Part shown: positions 1 through 9,985 of the stretch, piece after piece
Numbering within the stretch: position 1 is the first letter of the stretch
Layout of the letters: every line of letters starts with the position of its first letter
From: Paguma larvata
Lineage: Eukaryota; Chordata; Mammalia; Carnivora; Viverridae
DNA: 64,000 nucleotides
NCBI GenBank assembly: GCA_030068075.1
Contig: CM057839.1
Coordinates: 49,318,960-49,382,959 of the forward strand
Direction: 5' to 3'
The notes under the pieces: generated by a model
What the model was told of the DNA's origin: nothing
Databases searched by the model: none
The model's input: only the letters and a program-made list of their open reading frames with translations
Program-made: the position numbers and the translations under genes

Positions 1-125
1 AAGGCTGGTGTTTTCAAATGCCACTGCTGTTTTAAACACAAGTGTTTACAAATCCAGGGAAACATTGATTCCTGTGGATACACACAGACTCCAACACATA
101 CCCTGCTGGACACACATTGACTTGT

Positions 126-324
126 TTTTTTAATGCTTAGTTTTGAGAGAGAGAGAGAGAAAGAGAGAAAGAGAGAGCAAAGGAGAGGCAAACACAGAAT
201 CTGAAGCAGGCTCCAGGCTCCAAGCTGTCAGCACAGAGCCCGACACAGGGCTCACACCCATGATCTGGTATCACGACCTGAGCAGAAGTAGGATGCTTAA
301 CCGACTGAGCCAACCAAGCGCCCT
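126..324 (-). mobile_element. Carnivore tRNA-Lys-derived SINE (SINEC type), reverse orientation
   Basis: The reverse complement reads from a tRNA-like head (GGGCGCTTGGTTGGCTCAGT) through the cat-type body with GACAGCTTGGAGCCTGGAGC to a CT-rich stretch and a short A-rich tail, seen here as T residues at the left end. The GA-rich 150-178 stretch is the expanded CT tract of the SINE. Short open frames here on both strands are not genes. Confidence 0.93.
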
Positions 325-1220
325 GACACACACCGACGTTTTATAGAGGATTATATTAGAGTCCAGTAAGATCCACTGTCCCCTGTCCACCTGCCCTGGG
401 AGGAGTACTCACCCCCATTCCATCGACGTTGCACTTGGTCACATGATGTGCACTGGCCGATGGAACTGGGGTAAAAGTGAAAGAACCATGTTTAAGTGGA
501 CTCTCTTAGGCTCACTACGAGTTTAGTGATCCACTGAAAAGGTCTTTGAAATCTCTCCTGCCCTCTCTTCTGTGGCAGGACAACATTGTGCCCCCGTAAG
601 AGCTGCTCCTTCAGACTAGATTCTCGAGTGAGAGGGTATGTGGTGCAAACCAGAAAGTGGCCCACAGCCTGCAGTAGTAGAGCTGCTGTGGCCAATACAG
701 ATCTGTGAATGAGAAATCAATATGAATTTTGTAAACCCCTGGCATCTGGGGAGTATTGGTTTCATTGCACCAAAGCATCAATAGTATATAAATATACAAA
801 TGGATACCCAGGACATGGGTGCTGGCAGAGCAAAAACGTAAGGAACTGGTCACGTGGCTTTGCAGCTGAGTGGAAGGCAGCAGATGAACTTACTTGAGGC
901 TAGGCAAATGGTGACATTTTATGGTCAGATATTTGGCAACACTGTCACCCAAAGTAACTCATAAGGCAGAAAATATACCTCAGGAATCCTTAGGTTTGGG
1001 CCAGGAGATTTGGAGACAGAATACCGTTGGCATCAGTAGCTTGTTACTAGCTGCAGCTGATAAGCATCAAGAGAAGGAAATGAGCTCAGGAAAGAATTGG
1101 CCTATTCACAAGGAGGAATAAAAAGAGAATGAGAGAATCCAAATACTCCTAAACTTTCAAAGTTCAAAGATGCAACCGATTCTCATCTCCAGTCTCTTCA
1201 AGCCTTTAAATGACTGTCAC
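325..1220. other. Unassigned non-coding stretch
   Basis: No gene is recognised. Four short open frames (about 60-80 codons, both strands) lack recognisable domains, splice context or a coding look. The phrasing resembles decayed ancient repeat DNA, but I could not name a family. Confidence 0.6.
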
Positions 1221-1410
1221 AGTGAGAGAGAAAGAGAGGGAGAGGGAGAGGGAGAGGGAGAGGGAGAGGGAGAGGGAGAGAGGGAGAGGGAGAGAGGGAG
1301 GGAGAGAGGGAGGGAGAGAGGGAGGGAGAGAGGGAGGGAGAGAGGGAGGGAGAGAGGGAGGGAGAGAGGGAGGGAGAGAGGGAGGGAGAGAGGGAGGGAG
1401 AGAGGGAGGG
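1221..1410. repeat. Purine-rich (GGGAGA)n / (GGGAGGGAGAGA)n minisatellite
   Basis: About 190 bp is almost purely G and A on the plus strand. It begins as a 6-bp GGGAGA repeat and changes near 1290 to a 12-bp GGGAGGGAGAGA unit repeated about ten times. Three overlapping open frames (94-114 codons) rich in Arg/Glu/Gly or Ser/Leu/Pro are by-products of the repeat, not proteins. Such homopurine tracts can form triplex DNA or G-quadruplexes and vary in length. Confidence 0.97.
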
Positions 1411-2217
1411 TGCGCGCTAGGGAGAAAGGCCAGTCTGAGGCACTTTTTGTTAAGACCTCCGATTGGATTAAGAGGTCTTCCAGTAATTTTTCCTCCAACA
1501 AAATGGCTCAGTGAAAAGTGGCTAAGAACACAATGTACAGAAGTCTAATAATCTCAAAATTTCTATACGTCTGTGGATATATTGGCACATGGTGGTGAGT
1601 AGAATCAAATATATTACAAAGTTTGAGAGAGTTATATTGCCAAAAGTGCTGTGAAGCTAGACCAAAAAAGACTGAGTGTTGAAGAAGTCAAACAATTACT
1701 GGCACCCAACTTTTCTAAGGACAAGGGGCAGCCTGAGAAGGCAGCAGAGCAACAAGGAGGCGGCCTTTCTTCCATGCCTCCCTCAGATGTTAGGAAGAAG
1801 TATCATAGAACAGGAAAGACCACCGAGAGGGTTGAGTCAAAGCCTTGGAGAACAATGAACTTGAGAGCTACTCACAGGACAGAACTGGAGCCTGTCAAAG
1901 AATATCACTGATGCCCAGAATAAAGGATCTCACAGTATCTACCCACTGACTTTTCACAATAGCTGTCTATCAATGACTACTGTGTGATTCCCTTTCTTCC
2001 TTTCTTTGAATAGGAGTGATTATTACATTTGGCTTTCCTTTGTTCTGGGTGTTCAAACTATAGGCAGAAGGTAATTTTTTTGTTCAGTTTATAGATTTCT
2101 ACAATGAGTTGCACCCAGCCATTGTCCAGAGACCATCGCAAAAAATGTCACTCAATATTTGTTGCTTCTATGAATGAAGTAGGTAAAAGTCAGCTGAGGT
2201 AGTATGCATATTGTATA
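1411..2217. other. Unassigned non-coding stretch with one 86-codon open frame
   Basis: The 1651-1911 plus frame is lysine- and glutamate-rich, lacks any family I recognise, and has no visible promoter, splice sites or poly-A signal arrangement. It could be a fragment of a very old transposon or chance. The remainder is unremarkable AT-rich DNA. Confidence 0.55.
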
Positions 2218-2516
2218 CAGGTGACCTTTAAACAATGCAGGAGTTAAGATGCTGACTCTCCTGTGCAATCAGCAGTCCATGTATAACCCAACTCACCCAA
2301 AACTTTACTAACAGCCTTACTGCTAATAGTCAATTAACACATATTTTGTATGTTATATGTATTATATACTATATTCTTACAGTAAAGCTAAAGAAAATGT
2401 AAGAAAGTCAAAAGGTTAAATACATTCACGATACTCTACTTACTGTATTTATCAAAGAAAACATGCACATAAGTGGACCTGCACTGTTCAAATCCATGTT
2501 GTTCAAGAGCCAAATG
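2218..2516 (-). mobile_element. Tigger-type DNA transposon (MER8/Tigger2-like non-autonomous element)
   Basis: A 299-bp element has degenerate terminal inverted repeats: the left end CAGGTGACCTTTAAACAATG pairs with the complement of the right end, CATTTGGCTCTTGAACAACA. It is flanked by TA on both sides, as expected of Tc1/mariner-Tigger insertions. The interior (TTAACACATATTTTGTATGT, then AGTGGACCTGCACTGTTCAA) resembles the mammalian Tigger/MER8 group. The exact subfamily is uncertain. Confidence 0.82.
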
Positions 2517-3312
2517 TATTGTTATGAGTTTATTGTATGCAATTTAATCATTTAATATAGTCAACAGATATTTATTGGTGTAATAACAGGCCTAGAATTC
2601 TCTAATTGTTCTTCTCTTTCATCTTGATGAGGAGAATCCATCATCCACATAAACTATCAAATTATTTATCTAAAAAAGCAGAGCTGACCACACTGGACAC
2701 ACTTGTAATTAAACCCAAGTTGTGTCTTCTGCCAGCTACAAGATCAAGTTCACACTCCTTCTTGCTGTGCAAGAATCTCCACAAACTTGTTTCTGCTTTC
2801 ATTTTCAGTGTTTTCCTTTTGTCCTCAAAATGTACTCTTATAAATATTACATTGATGGGAACAAACACCAGTTGTTTGATGATTCCTAAATTAACCAATT
2901 TTACTACATCTATCCATGCACCACAGAAGTGACCCGATCGAACCAAGTTGGCCTCAGACTATTTCAACAGGAAATCCAAACAAGAAGTGATGGATTGACA
3001 AGGACATCTGTTTTTACTTTGTTTTTTTTCATGAGTCCCATGACTTGCCCTCCTTTGACCTGCAATCATTTTACTGGACACCTGTTTTAACTGAGCAAAG
3101 GTGAAGAGTACACCAAGCCTGCAGCATTATTTGATGCTCAAAAAATAGTAATATTGGTAATATGACGGGAAGGATCATGAGGGAATGTTTTTTTTTTTTT
3201 CATTTGTTTTGCAAACTGTCCCTATAGAGAAAGAAAATACTTATGGAGGGAAATAGGTGAATTTGGAAACTCCCAAATCTCAGTTGCTTTAAGGCCAACA
3301 AGAAGAGTGGGA
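2517..3312. other. Unassigned non-coding stretch
   Basis: The 2606-2932 open frame (108 codons) and its opposite-strand partner overlap each other and match no family known to me. 2650-2930 faintly resembles decayed L2-type sequence, but too weakly to call. Confidence 0.5.
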
Positions 3313-3541
3313 GGGGGCATTTGGATGGCCCATTTGCATGGAGCACCCAATTCTTGACTTAGGCTCAGGTCAAGATCTCACAGTTAGTGGGATAGAGCCT
3401 GTGCAAGGGGCTCTGGGCTGACAGTGAGGAGCCTCCTTGGAATTCTCTGTCTCTGCTCTCTGCCCCTCCCCTGCTCACCCGTGTCTAAACACCTACACTC
3501 TTTCTCAAAATAAATCATCTTAAAAAAAAAAAAAAAAAAAA
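3313..3541 (+). mobile_element. Carnivore tRNA-Lys-derived SINE, diverged copy
   Basis: Diverged SINE with a head like GGCATTTGGATGGCCCATTT, the conserved CTCAGGTCAAGATCTCACAG segment, a CT-rich body and an A-rich tail of about 19 A at 3522-3541. The many mismatches to the other copies suggest an older insertion. Confidence 0.9.
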
Positions 3542-3603
3542 CGCCATGATAGTTAGAGACTGTGTAATCATCAGAAGCACCTCAATATTCACATATTTTA
3601 AAC

Positions 3604-3810
3604 TTTTTTAATGTTTATTTATTTTTGAGAGACAGAAAGACAGAGTGAGAGCAGAGAAGGGGCAGAGAGAGGGAGATACAGAATCTGAAGCAGGCTCCAG
3701 GCTCTGAGATGTCAGCAAGGAGCCCGATGTGGGGCTCAAACCCATGAACCGTGAGATCATGACCTGAGCTGAAGTCGAACACTCAAACGACTGAGCCACC
3801 CAGGTGCCCC
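3604..3810 (-). mobile_element. Carnivore SINE, reverse, with target-site duplication
   Basis: Nearly full-length cat-type SINE on the minus strand, with its T-rich (poly-A complement) end at the left and the GGGGCACCTGGGTGGCTCAG head at the right. A perfect 10-bp duplication TATTTTAAAC flanks it (3594-3603 and 3818-3827), so both boundaries are well set. Confidence 0.95.
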
Positions 3811-3858
3811 TTTCATGTATTTTAAACATTGACTTAATTTTACCTGGACTTGTCCATG

Positions 3859-4042
3859 CCAGGTTTTGCTAACTTCAGCCCTAGTATTTGTATTTCAGGC
3901 CAGATACATTTTTGCTGTCTGTGTGTGAGTGGTGGTGGTAGTTGACTGCCCCCATGCATTGTAGAGGGCACTTAACATCACCCCTGGCCTTTATCTGCCA
4001 CTGGCACCTACCCTTCCAGTTGTGACCATCAAAAATGTCCAC
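3859..4042 (-). mobile_element. MER20 hAT-Charlie element, first part (interrupted)
   Basis: Resembles the reverse complement of MER20: a left terminal region with TTTTGCTAACTTCAGCCCTA, then GCATTGTAGAGGGCACTTAA and CAGTTGTGACCATCAAAAAT. It stops at a SINE insertion and resumes at 4346. MER20 is an ancient placental non-autonomous DNA transposon with no coding capacity. Confidence 0.85.
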
Positions 4043-4345
4043 TGCTCATGCTCTCTCAATCTTTCTCTCTATATAAAAATAAATTTTAATTTTTTTAATT
4101 GGGGAAGGGCGTCTGGATGGCTCAGTCAGTTAAAAGCATCCAACTCTTGGTTTCAGCTCAAGTCATGATCCTAGGGTTGTGGGATCGAGTCCCACGTCAG
4201 GCTCCACACCCTGCATGGAGCCTGCTTAGGATTCTCTCTCTCTCTGCTCCTTTCCCCTGTTCATATTCTTTCAATCTCTCTCTCTCTCTGTCTCTCTTTT
4301 CTCTCTCTCTCTCAAAATAAAAATAAAAATAAAATAAAATCTTTT
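4043..4345 (+). mobile_element. Compound carnivore SINE inserted in MER20
   Basis: A full SINE body starts at about 4107 (GGGCGTCTGGATGGCTCAGT) and ends in AAATAAAAATAAAATAAAAT near 4341. It is preceded at 4043-4100 by what looks like only the 3' part of another SINE (TGCTCATGCTCTCTCAATCT plus an A/T-rich tail). The whole 303 bp lies between two copies of AAATGTCCAC (4033-4042 and 4346-4355), so a dimeric insertion, or a second SINE landing in the tail of the first, is likely. Confidence 0.85.
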
Positions 4346-4408
4346 AAATGTCCACAGATAGTCCCTCTTCTTTGGCCGGGGCAAAATTTCCTGGCTAAGA
4401 ACCAGATG
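4346..4408 (-). mobile_element. MER20, second part
   Basis: Continues MER20 after the SINE: GGCCGGGGCAAAATTTCCTG then GGCTAAGAACCAG, matching the MER20 terminal segment that normally reads GGGGCAAAATC then GAGAACCACTG. Order and orientation agree with 3859-4042. Confidence 0.8.
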
Positions 4409-5711
4409 GTGCTGATCAAATTTTTTGAAAATTTTGTGTCCTTTTCTCCTTCATTTTACTCACGTAGGTTTATCGTTAAATAGTTACACACATGACACGA
4501 GCAGGCCATTCAGATGATCAGGTCATTGAGATTTTCTTACAGATTACTCTTCAATCTCCTCACATAGAGTGGAAAAACTCCTGTGAATTAAATTCCTCCC
4601 TGGATAATGTGACCACATGGCTACTTCTGTTATAGCATTATATATGTGAAAGCAAATTTGCTTTCTCTTAAGATCTTGTGTTCAAGGTGTGGTTTCCAAC
4701 CAACCCGCAGAAAGCTCTTGAAAAATTATCTATCTCAGCCTCTGTTTTCTGACATGGAAAATAAAAATTTCTATCTATCCAGTCATCTTTAATGGCTTGC
4801 TCTGAAGAGCCAATGAAGTAATGAGTGTAAAGGTATATTATAAGTATCATTTTAAAGAGACAAGCTTTTTTTTTTTTTTTTAATCATGCCATTTCTCTAA
4901 ACCCAGTGTGGATATGAAAACTGAGATGCTCAGCTCGAGTGATACTACATTTCTTCTAATCTCAAACCTCTAAATTAGGGCATTTCTATAAGAAGATCAA
5001 GAAGGGATACGGTAAGTTAACTCTTTTTAAAGTGAAATAATGTAGCAAATATTCTCTGAACCAGTTAAATTTTAATTGCTTGTACATGGATGATTCTATA
5101 GTGCTTTGCTCAGATACGTGCTTAATAAATACTTGCGGAATTGAATTAACTGAACCAAAAGACATATTTCCTTCTAATAGATTTAGCAGTGTGACAGTTA
5201 CCAGTTCCATCATGCAGAAATAAATTAGGATGTCTTTAAATAGCAACTTCATATGGAATTGATAAAATAAGTTCAGTATAAACTATTCTATATCCATTTG
5301 TTACCGTTCCTTTGTTTCCTTTCTGTTCACTCTAATACTATAAATATTAATATATTTCGTAATTTACCTTGAAGCTGATAGTGTTAAAACAGCAGTATGC
5401 TTATCTTACATGTTCTCATTTTACCTTTCTAAAATTCCCATTCCTCAAAGCCCAAATCAATGTCTAACTTCTCCATAGTCATCTGGACATACTCAGAATC
5501 GCATTCATTTTTTTTTTCAAAATCGTATTTGTTGACTCTGCAAAACCATAAAATGTACTCCTCTAAGTTACGATCACTGAAAATTTCAGGTACTTTGCCT
5601 TTTATACATCTGTTCAGTAAATGGCTGTTTATTAGTGGGGTCTGTCCCTGAAAAGTGGAAGTTCTAGAAATGTAAGGACCAAGCTTTCCACATATTTTGC
5701 ATTCCATGAAG
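4409..5711. other. AT-rich DNA without recognisable genes
   Basis: Poly-T run at 4866-4882. 5095-5150 (GTGCTTAATAAATACTTGCG) looks like the 3' end of an old L2/L3/MIR element. A 98-codon minus-strand open frame at 5429-5725 has no recognised domain and its start overlaps an ancient repeat, so I treat it as chance. Confidence 0.5.
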
Positions 5712-5840
5712 AATTCCCTCAACAAATATTTGCTGAATATCTGCTATATGCAAGTCACTGTGCTCAGTGCTTCGGGGGACACAAAGACGTGTCAGCTGCA
5801 ATCCCTGTCCTCCAGTACTTTAAATGTATAATTGATAGAT
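5712..5840 (+). mobile_element. Ancient MIR/L2-class fragment
   Basis: Contains CAACAAATATTTGCTGAATA, then ATATGCAAGTCACTGTGCTC and a GTCAGCTGCAATCCCTGTCC segment, matching the widespread ancestral mammalian pattern (TATTGAGCACCTACTATGTG, then CCCTGCCCTCATGGAG). The family assignment between MIR and L2 is not certain. Confidence 0.65.
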
Positions 5841-6865
5841 GGCCTGAAGCCTATCTTATAATTACATGAGTTCACTCAATTTAGGATATTTTAATTTTCT
5901 ACTACCACCTGTTTGTTGTTTTGCTGTTGATATATATATTCTTTTAAACTCAACATCTAAATGGGAATTCAGATGAATCCCCTGAATATCAAATTCGTTG
6001 ATGGGGGATGACATCTTGCATTTCCTTTCCCATTATATTTTTTTTTTCTATCAGAAGAATGCCAGCATACACATTTAAATTAGAAGATCTGATCTCATAG
6101 TTTTATTCCACACACACCCCCCCTCCCCAAGAAGTTAGTCCTCTGAAAATTCACCTATCCCATCTTTAGTTTTTCTTATCCGTCACTTTTAAATTCACAG
6201 CATTACCACTCTGTTCAGAAGGTTTTCGTCTCCCCTTTCCCAGTCTGACTCTATGCTTTTCTTTGAGGTAATTCTGGAAAAAAACAGCTGCTTCTAGGTA
6301 AATAGAGATTGAATAAGTCAATTCTTGCCTTTTTAATGGCGTATCTTTAAGCCCTATAATGGTCATTGTAAATGCTACTTATGCTGGAAACAAATGCTTG
6401 AAAGACCAGAAGGTGCATTTGGATAATATGGGCTACAATCAACTATAGACAACTTTGTAACCATTTACATTGCCAACTAACACTTCTTAACAACTAGAGG
6501 TATGAACACATGTTGTTGTAAGTTTGCCCAAACCCACAGAGTAAATAATAACACAGCAGAACCCGAAGGTAAGCTATGGATTTAGAGGGATTATGATGAC
6601 TCAGTGTAGTTTCATCAATTGTAACAAATGTACCATCTGGTGGAAGTGTTAACAATGAGGGAAGTCATGTAGGTATGGGGGCAAGAGTATATGGAAAATC
6701 TCTGTGCCTTCTTTTTTTCAATTTTTCTCAGAACGTCTAAAAATGTAATGAAGTCTTCAATAATTTTTTTTAAATCAGTGTTATGTTCACTTTCTTTGAG
6801 TTCAATACTCTAAATTTATGTCGGTCATGTTTCAAGTTTTTTGAACTATCCTATGAATCCAGCTC
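5841..6865. other. AT-rich unassigned DNA
   Basis: No gene or nameable element. Contains a C/A-rich simple patch at 6110-6126. Confidence 0.5.
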
Positions 6866-7047
6866 TCTTTTTTTTAATTTTTTTTAACGTTTATTGTTGA
6901 GAGACAGAGAGACACAGAGCATGAGCATGGGAGGGGCAGAGAGACAGGGAGACACAGACTCCAAGGCAGGGCTCGATCTCACAAACAGTGAGATCATGAC
7001 CTGAGCCAAAGTCGGATGCTTAACAGACTGAGCCACCCAGGCGCTCC
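6866..7047 (-). mobile_element. Carnivore SINE, reverse, internally shortened
   Basis: Reverse SINE with head GGAGCGCCTGGGTGGCTCAG at the right end. It lacks part of the usual middle (the GACAGCTCAGAGCCTGGAGC segment), giving 182 bp instead of about 210. A perfect 13-bp duplication ATGAATCCAGCTC brackets it (6853-6865 and 7048-7060), so the deletion is internal and not a boundary error. Confidence 0.94.
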
Positions 7048-7194
7048 ATGAATCCAGCTCGTTAAACAATGAGTTTAAACTAATCGCAAACTAAGCTAGG
7101 GGAATACATATGCTCTGTACTTCCTACTGACCATCTACATGTATCACTGTTCCAATACACCTGATGTTTAATAATGCGAACACTGACTCAAGTT

Positions 7195-7385
7195 ATTCCT
7201 GATTCCTTTGCTAACTCCTAATATGTATTAGGAGTTATCATCACATACAACTATGAGGTATAAACTATTAATATCTCCATATTTTACACAGTGAAAATTA
7301 GACCCACAGAAGGTTTATAATATACCTTTGGTCATCCAGCTTTTAAATGACAGGGTCTATGATTTTAATTATTGTGCTATGTATC
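7195..7385 (+). mobile_element. MIR element
   Basis: Core-SINE pattern in order: CTAATATGTATTAGGAGTTA, then ACAACTATGAGGTATAAACT, ATATCTCCATATTTTACACA, GTCATCCAGCTTTTAAATGA. Matches MIR forward orientation with high divergence. Confidence 0.7.
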
Positions 7386-7594
7386 TATGTATCATTTTTC
7401 ACATATAAATTACCACATCATTCTTTTCTAATATTGCTCTGTTATGTCTCATTAAAAATTGATTTGGGCTGCTTTCACTAATAACAAATTTAAAATATAA
7501 AATGTTCAAAAATATAGGCTTACTACCTACAGATATTTGAATAAGTAACTTAGAGTTGACTCATAATACCTGTTGCCTAAAAACTGGCCTCTCA

Positions 7595-7809
7595 GGGTGC
7601 TTGGGTGGCTCAGTTAAGTATCTGTCTTGATTTTGGCTCAGGTCATGATCTCTCAGTTCGGGAGATTGAACCTGCATGAGAATCTTTGCTTGCAGCATCA
7701 AGTCTGCTTTGGATTCTCTCTCCCTCTTTCTCTGCCCCTCCCACACTCAGACTCACTCTCTCTGTCTCAAAGTAAATCAATGTTAAAACATACACACACA
7801 CACACAAAC
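7595..7809 (+). mobile_element. Carnivore SINE with (CA)n tail
   Basis: SINE head GGGTGCTTGGGTGGCTCAGT, CT-rich body, and an A-rich tail grown into a (CA)n microsatellite at 7791-7807. Flanked by an 11-bp duplication with one mismatch: CTGGCCTCTCA (7584-7594) and CTGACCTCTCA (7810-7820). Confidence 0.93.
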
Positions 7810-8299
7810 CTGACCTCTCAAGTGGCTTCCTTTATTAGAGAATTATTTGTAATTCACACATACTTTTATAAATAGGAATTTCAAAGTTTACTGAGTAAAC
7901 TTAAAATTTTCCTAACATATGCAAGTAAAGATAAAACTCCAATATTTTTCTTTAAAAAAGACTACAAACAGGATCGGTAGAGTATAAAGCATATATGATA
8001 TATTGTCTATAAATTCCAAGTTAAATCATGCAGAACCACCACAAAAACAGGACACTAAAAAGCATGCATGAAGCATCTAATGAACTGAGCTAGCAAGATA
8101 TCAATAGGAAATTTTTCTTAAAGACTAATAATTGTACATAAGTATGTTAATTTCATAACCCTAATTCCTAACGTATAATAAGCACCAAATAAATACTGAT
8201 TGGTTGGTTCTCAGATGGGAGTTAAGATTTATCAGTGGCAGTACCACTAATCATTCTCACTATTCCTTCCCCTTCCCTATCTCTAGTTTAGATTACATA
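7810..8299. other. Unassigned AT-rich DNA
   Basis: No gene seen. 8170-8215 (AAGCACCAAATAAATACTGA) may be an old MIR/L3 tail. Confidence 0.5.
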
Positions 8300-8313
8300 A
8301 AAATGACATGCCA

Positions 8314-8528
8314 GGGGTATCTGGGTGGCTCAGTCAGTTAAGCTTCCAACTTCAGCTCAGGTCATGATCTCATGGCTTGTTGAGTTCTAGCCCAGTGTTG
8401 GGTTCTGTGCTGACAGCTCAGAGCCTGGAGCCTGCTTCAAGTTCTGTGTCTCCCTCTCTGCCCCCCCCCCCCTCAAGCTCTGTCTTGCTGGCTCTCTCTC
8501 TCTCAAAAATAAACAGATGTATTTTCAA
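8314..8528 (+). mobile_element. Cat-type carnivore SINE with 14-bp target-site duplication
   Basis: Full-length: head GGGGTATCTGGGTGGCTCAG, cat-type body GTGCTGACAGCTCAGAGCCT, a C12 run near 8461-8472 and an AAAATAAACAGATG tail. The perfect 14-bp duplication AAAATGACATGCCA occurs at 8300-8313 and 8529-8542. Confidence 0.97.
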
Positions 8529-8542
8529 AAAATGACATGCCA

Positions 8543-8989
8543 GCTCAATTCTCTAGAACTACATTTCACACACAACAAGGCTTTCGTCTAGAGTCCTCTA
8601 ACATAGTCTGGAAACACCTTTCCAGGAATCTTATTAAGGCACCTTGCTCTATACAGGGCAGAGTGACATTGACAGCATTCTAGAGAGAAGAGATGCTGAG
8701 AGCTGCCTTAACTCTTCCCATGGTCAAGACTTCTGTTCCATCTGTTTCTTAGAGCTTCCGGATTCCTGCTTTGCCAAGGCCTGGCTGTTCAACACCCTCT
8801 TAAATTCCATGACATACCATGATTCCTCCCAACCAACCAAAGTCGGTTTCTTTTGCTTTCGACTCAACACAACTGCAACAAAATCTTTACTATTAAAATC
8901 TTAGTTTAAAAAGACACGTCCTTACAATCAGCCCCCAAAACCTCTCACCATTACCAAGAGCGTGTCCCTTTCACTATACTCACCTAAAT
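8543..8989. other. Unassigned, possibly ancient repeat
   Basis: The 8700-8885 stretch (GGCCTGGCTGTTCAACACCC, then CATGATTCCTCCCAACCAAC) reads like part of an old LTR-type or other interspersed repeat, but I cannot name it. An 86-codon open frame lies over it and is not credible as a gene. Confidence 0.4.
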
Positions 8990-9436
8990 ACTTGGTATAA
9001 TATTTTTAATACCATTGACAATTTACTAGGTGAAAATGACATCTCATTGTTATTTTCATTTTATTTCTTTGAATGCTAGGGAGATGGAATGTATTTTCAC
9101 ATATAACTTTGGCCATTTACATTTCTTCTTTGTAAAATGTCAGTTAAAGTTCTTTGCTCATATTTCTATTGGGGTGTTCACCTTTCTCATATTGCTTTGT
9201 AGAAGCTATTAGAAATATTAACTCTTTGACGGCTAAGTATAATATAAATTTCCCAACTTTATAGTATACCTTCTAATTATTCTGGTCCTTTTTTGGCAAA
9301 TCTAATCCTACTCATTTTTGAAATAATGAATTCTACCAGTTGTGTTTCTTCTGGCTTTTTCCTTGACTTTCTCCTTTGTGTTGGATGTCTTTCCCTACCA
9401 TGAATTTTTTAAAAAATTAATTTGCATACTTCACTC
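8990..9436 (-). mobile_element. Old L1 3'-region fragment
   Basis: Reads like the complement of an L1 3' UTR: GAAAATGACATCTCATTGTT, CATTTACATTTCTTCTTTGT, TTCTATTGGGGTGTTCACCT and TTGGATGTCTTTCCCTACCA occur in the expected order for reverse L1. It ends abruptly at the left edge of a solo LTR. Heavily diverged and non-coding. Confidence 0.75.
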
Positions 9437-9512
9437 TGTTGTGCCCGAATTCTCGAATCCCCCCACAAGAGACCACCAGAGTCGAAAGTCAAAGCCAAGT
9501 GGCAAGGGTCGT

Positions 9513-9518
9513 TTTATT
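9513..9518 (-). promoter_or_regulatory. AATAAA polyadenylation signal of the LTR
   Basis: Minus-strand AATAAA, about 75 bp downstream of the TATA box. This spacing fits a short R region, supporting the orientation and LTR assignment. Confidence 0.75.
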
Positions 9519-9593
9519 TCAGGATCGATCCCGGTCCTTTTGCATACCGCTGCCAGTAATGCAAAAAGGCCTCGAACATGGTTGGTACAGCGT

Positions 9594-9600
9594 TTTTATA
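9594..9600 (-). promoter_or_regulatory. TATA box of the LTR promoter
   Basis: Minus-strand TATAAAA. CCAAT boxes lie upstream on the same strand at 9647-9651 and 9687-9691, the usual order of a retroviral U3 promoter. Whether it is active cannot be told from sequence. Confidence 0.75.
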
Positions 9601-9781
9601 GACAGAGACAAATAGTATAGGAAGGTTTCAGGTTATAGGGTGACTGATTGGTCGATATTTGAAATACAAACATATGCAGCCCTCTTATTGGAGTTTCTTT
9701 GTTTGCTCTTTGGCGGGAAGTCTCTGTCTGTTATGTGAAAAAGTTAGTTATTTATCCTAATACATATCAGAAAAGGGAGAA

Positions 9782-9985
9782 GGGGAAGAATGTGAGGGAA
9801 GCAAGGTTCTCAAGCTAATAAATGTCCGCTCAAGCTAATGAATGTCCGAAAGGTGAAGGTCTTCCGAATGTGAGCAAAGCCAGTTACACAAACTAATGCA
9901 TGTCATAAAGGGGGAAGGGGAAGAATGTGAGGGAAGCAAGGTTACAGAAGTGAGAAATGCCAGATACTCAAACTAATACATGTCA
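9782..9985 (-). repeat. Repeated U3 module in the LTR
   Basis: A 27-bp identical segment, starting GGGGAAGAATGTGAGGGAAG on the plus strand, occurs at 9782-9808 and 9917-9943 (135 bp apart). Each is followed by related 20-bp units: CTCAAGCTAATAAATGTCCG (9809-9828), CTCAAGCTAATGAATGTCCG (9829-9848), then more diverged CACAAACTAATGCATGTCA and CTCAAACTAATACATGTCA units. This is the kind of enhancer-region duplication seen in retroviral U3. Confidence 0.85.

Noticed and set aside
1170..1548. 112-114 codon Arg/Glu/Gly-rich open frames
   Set aside because: They are translations of the GGGAGA minisatellite in different frames; the repeat length avoids stops by composition alone.
2606..2932. 108-codon plus-strand open frame
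   Set aside because: An almost equally long open frame lies on the opposite strand; no family resemblance, so neither is supported.
5429..5725. 98-codon minus-strand open frame with cysteines near its start
   Set aside because: No known domain, no splice or promoter context, and its start overlaps an ancient MIR/L2-class relic; size is within chance for AT-rich DNA.
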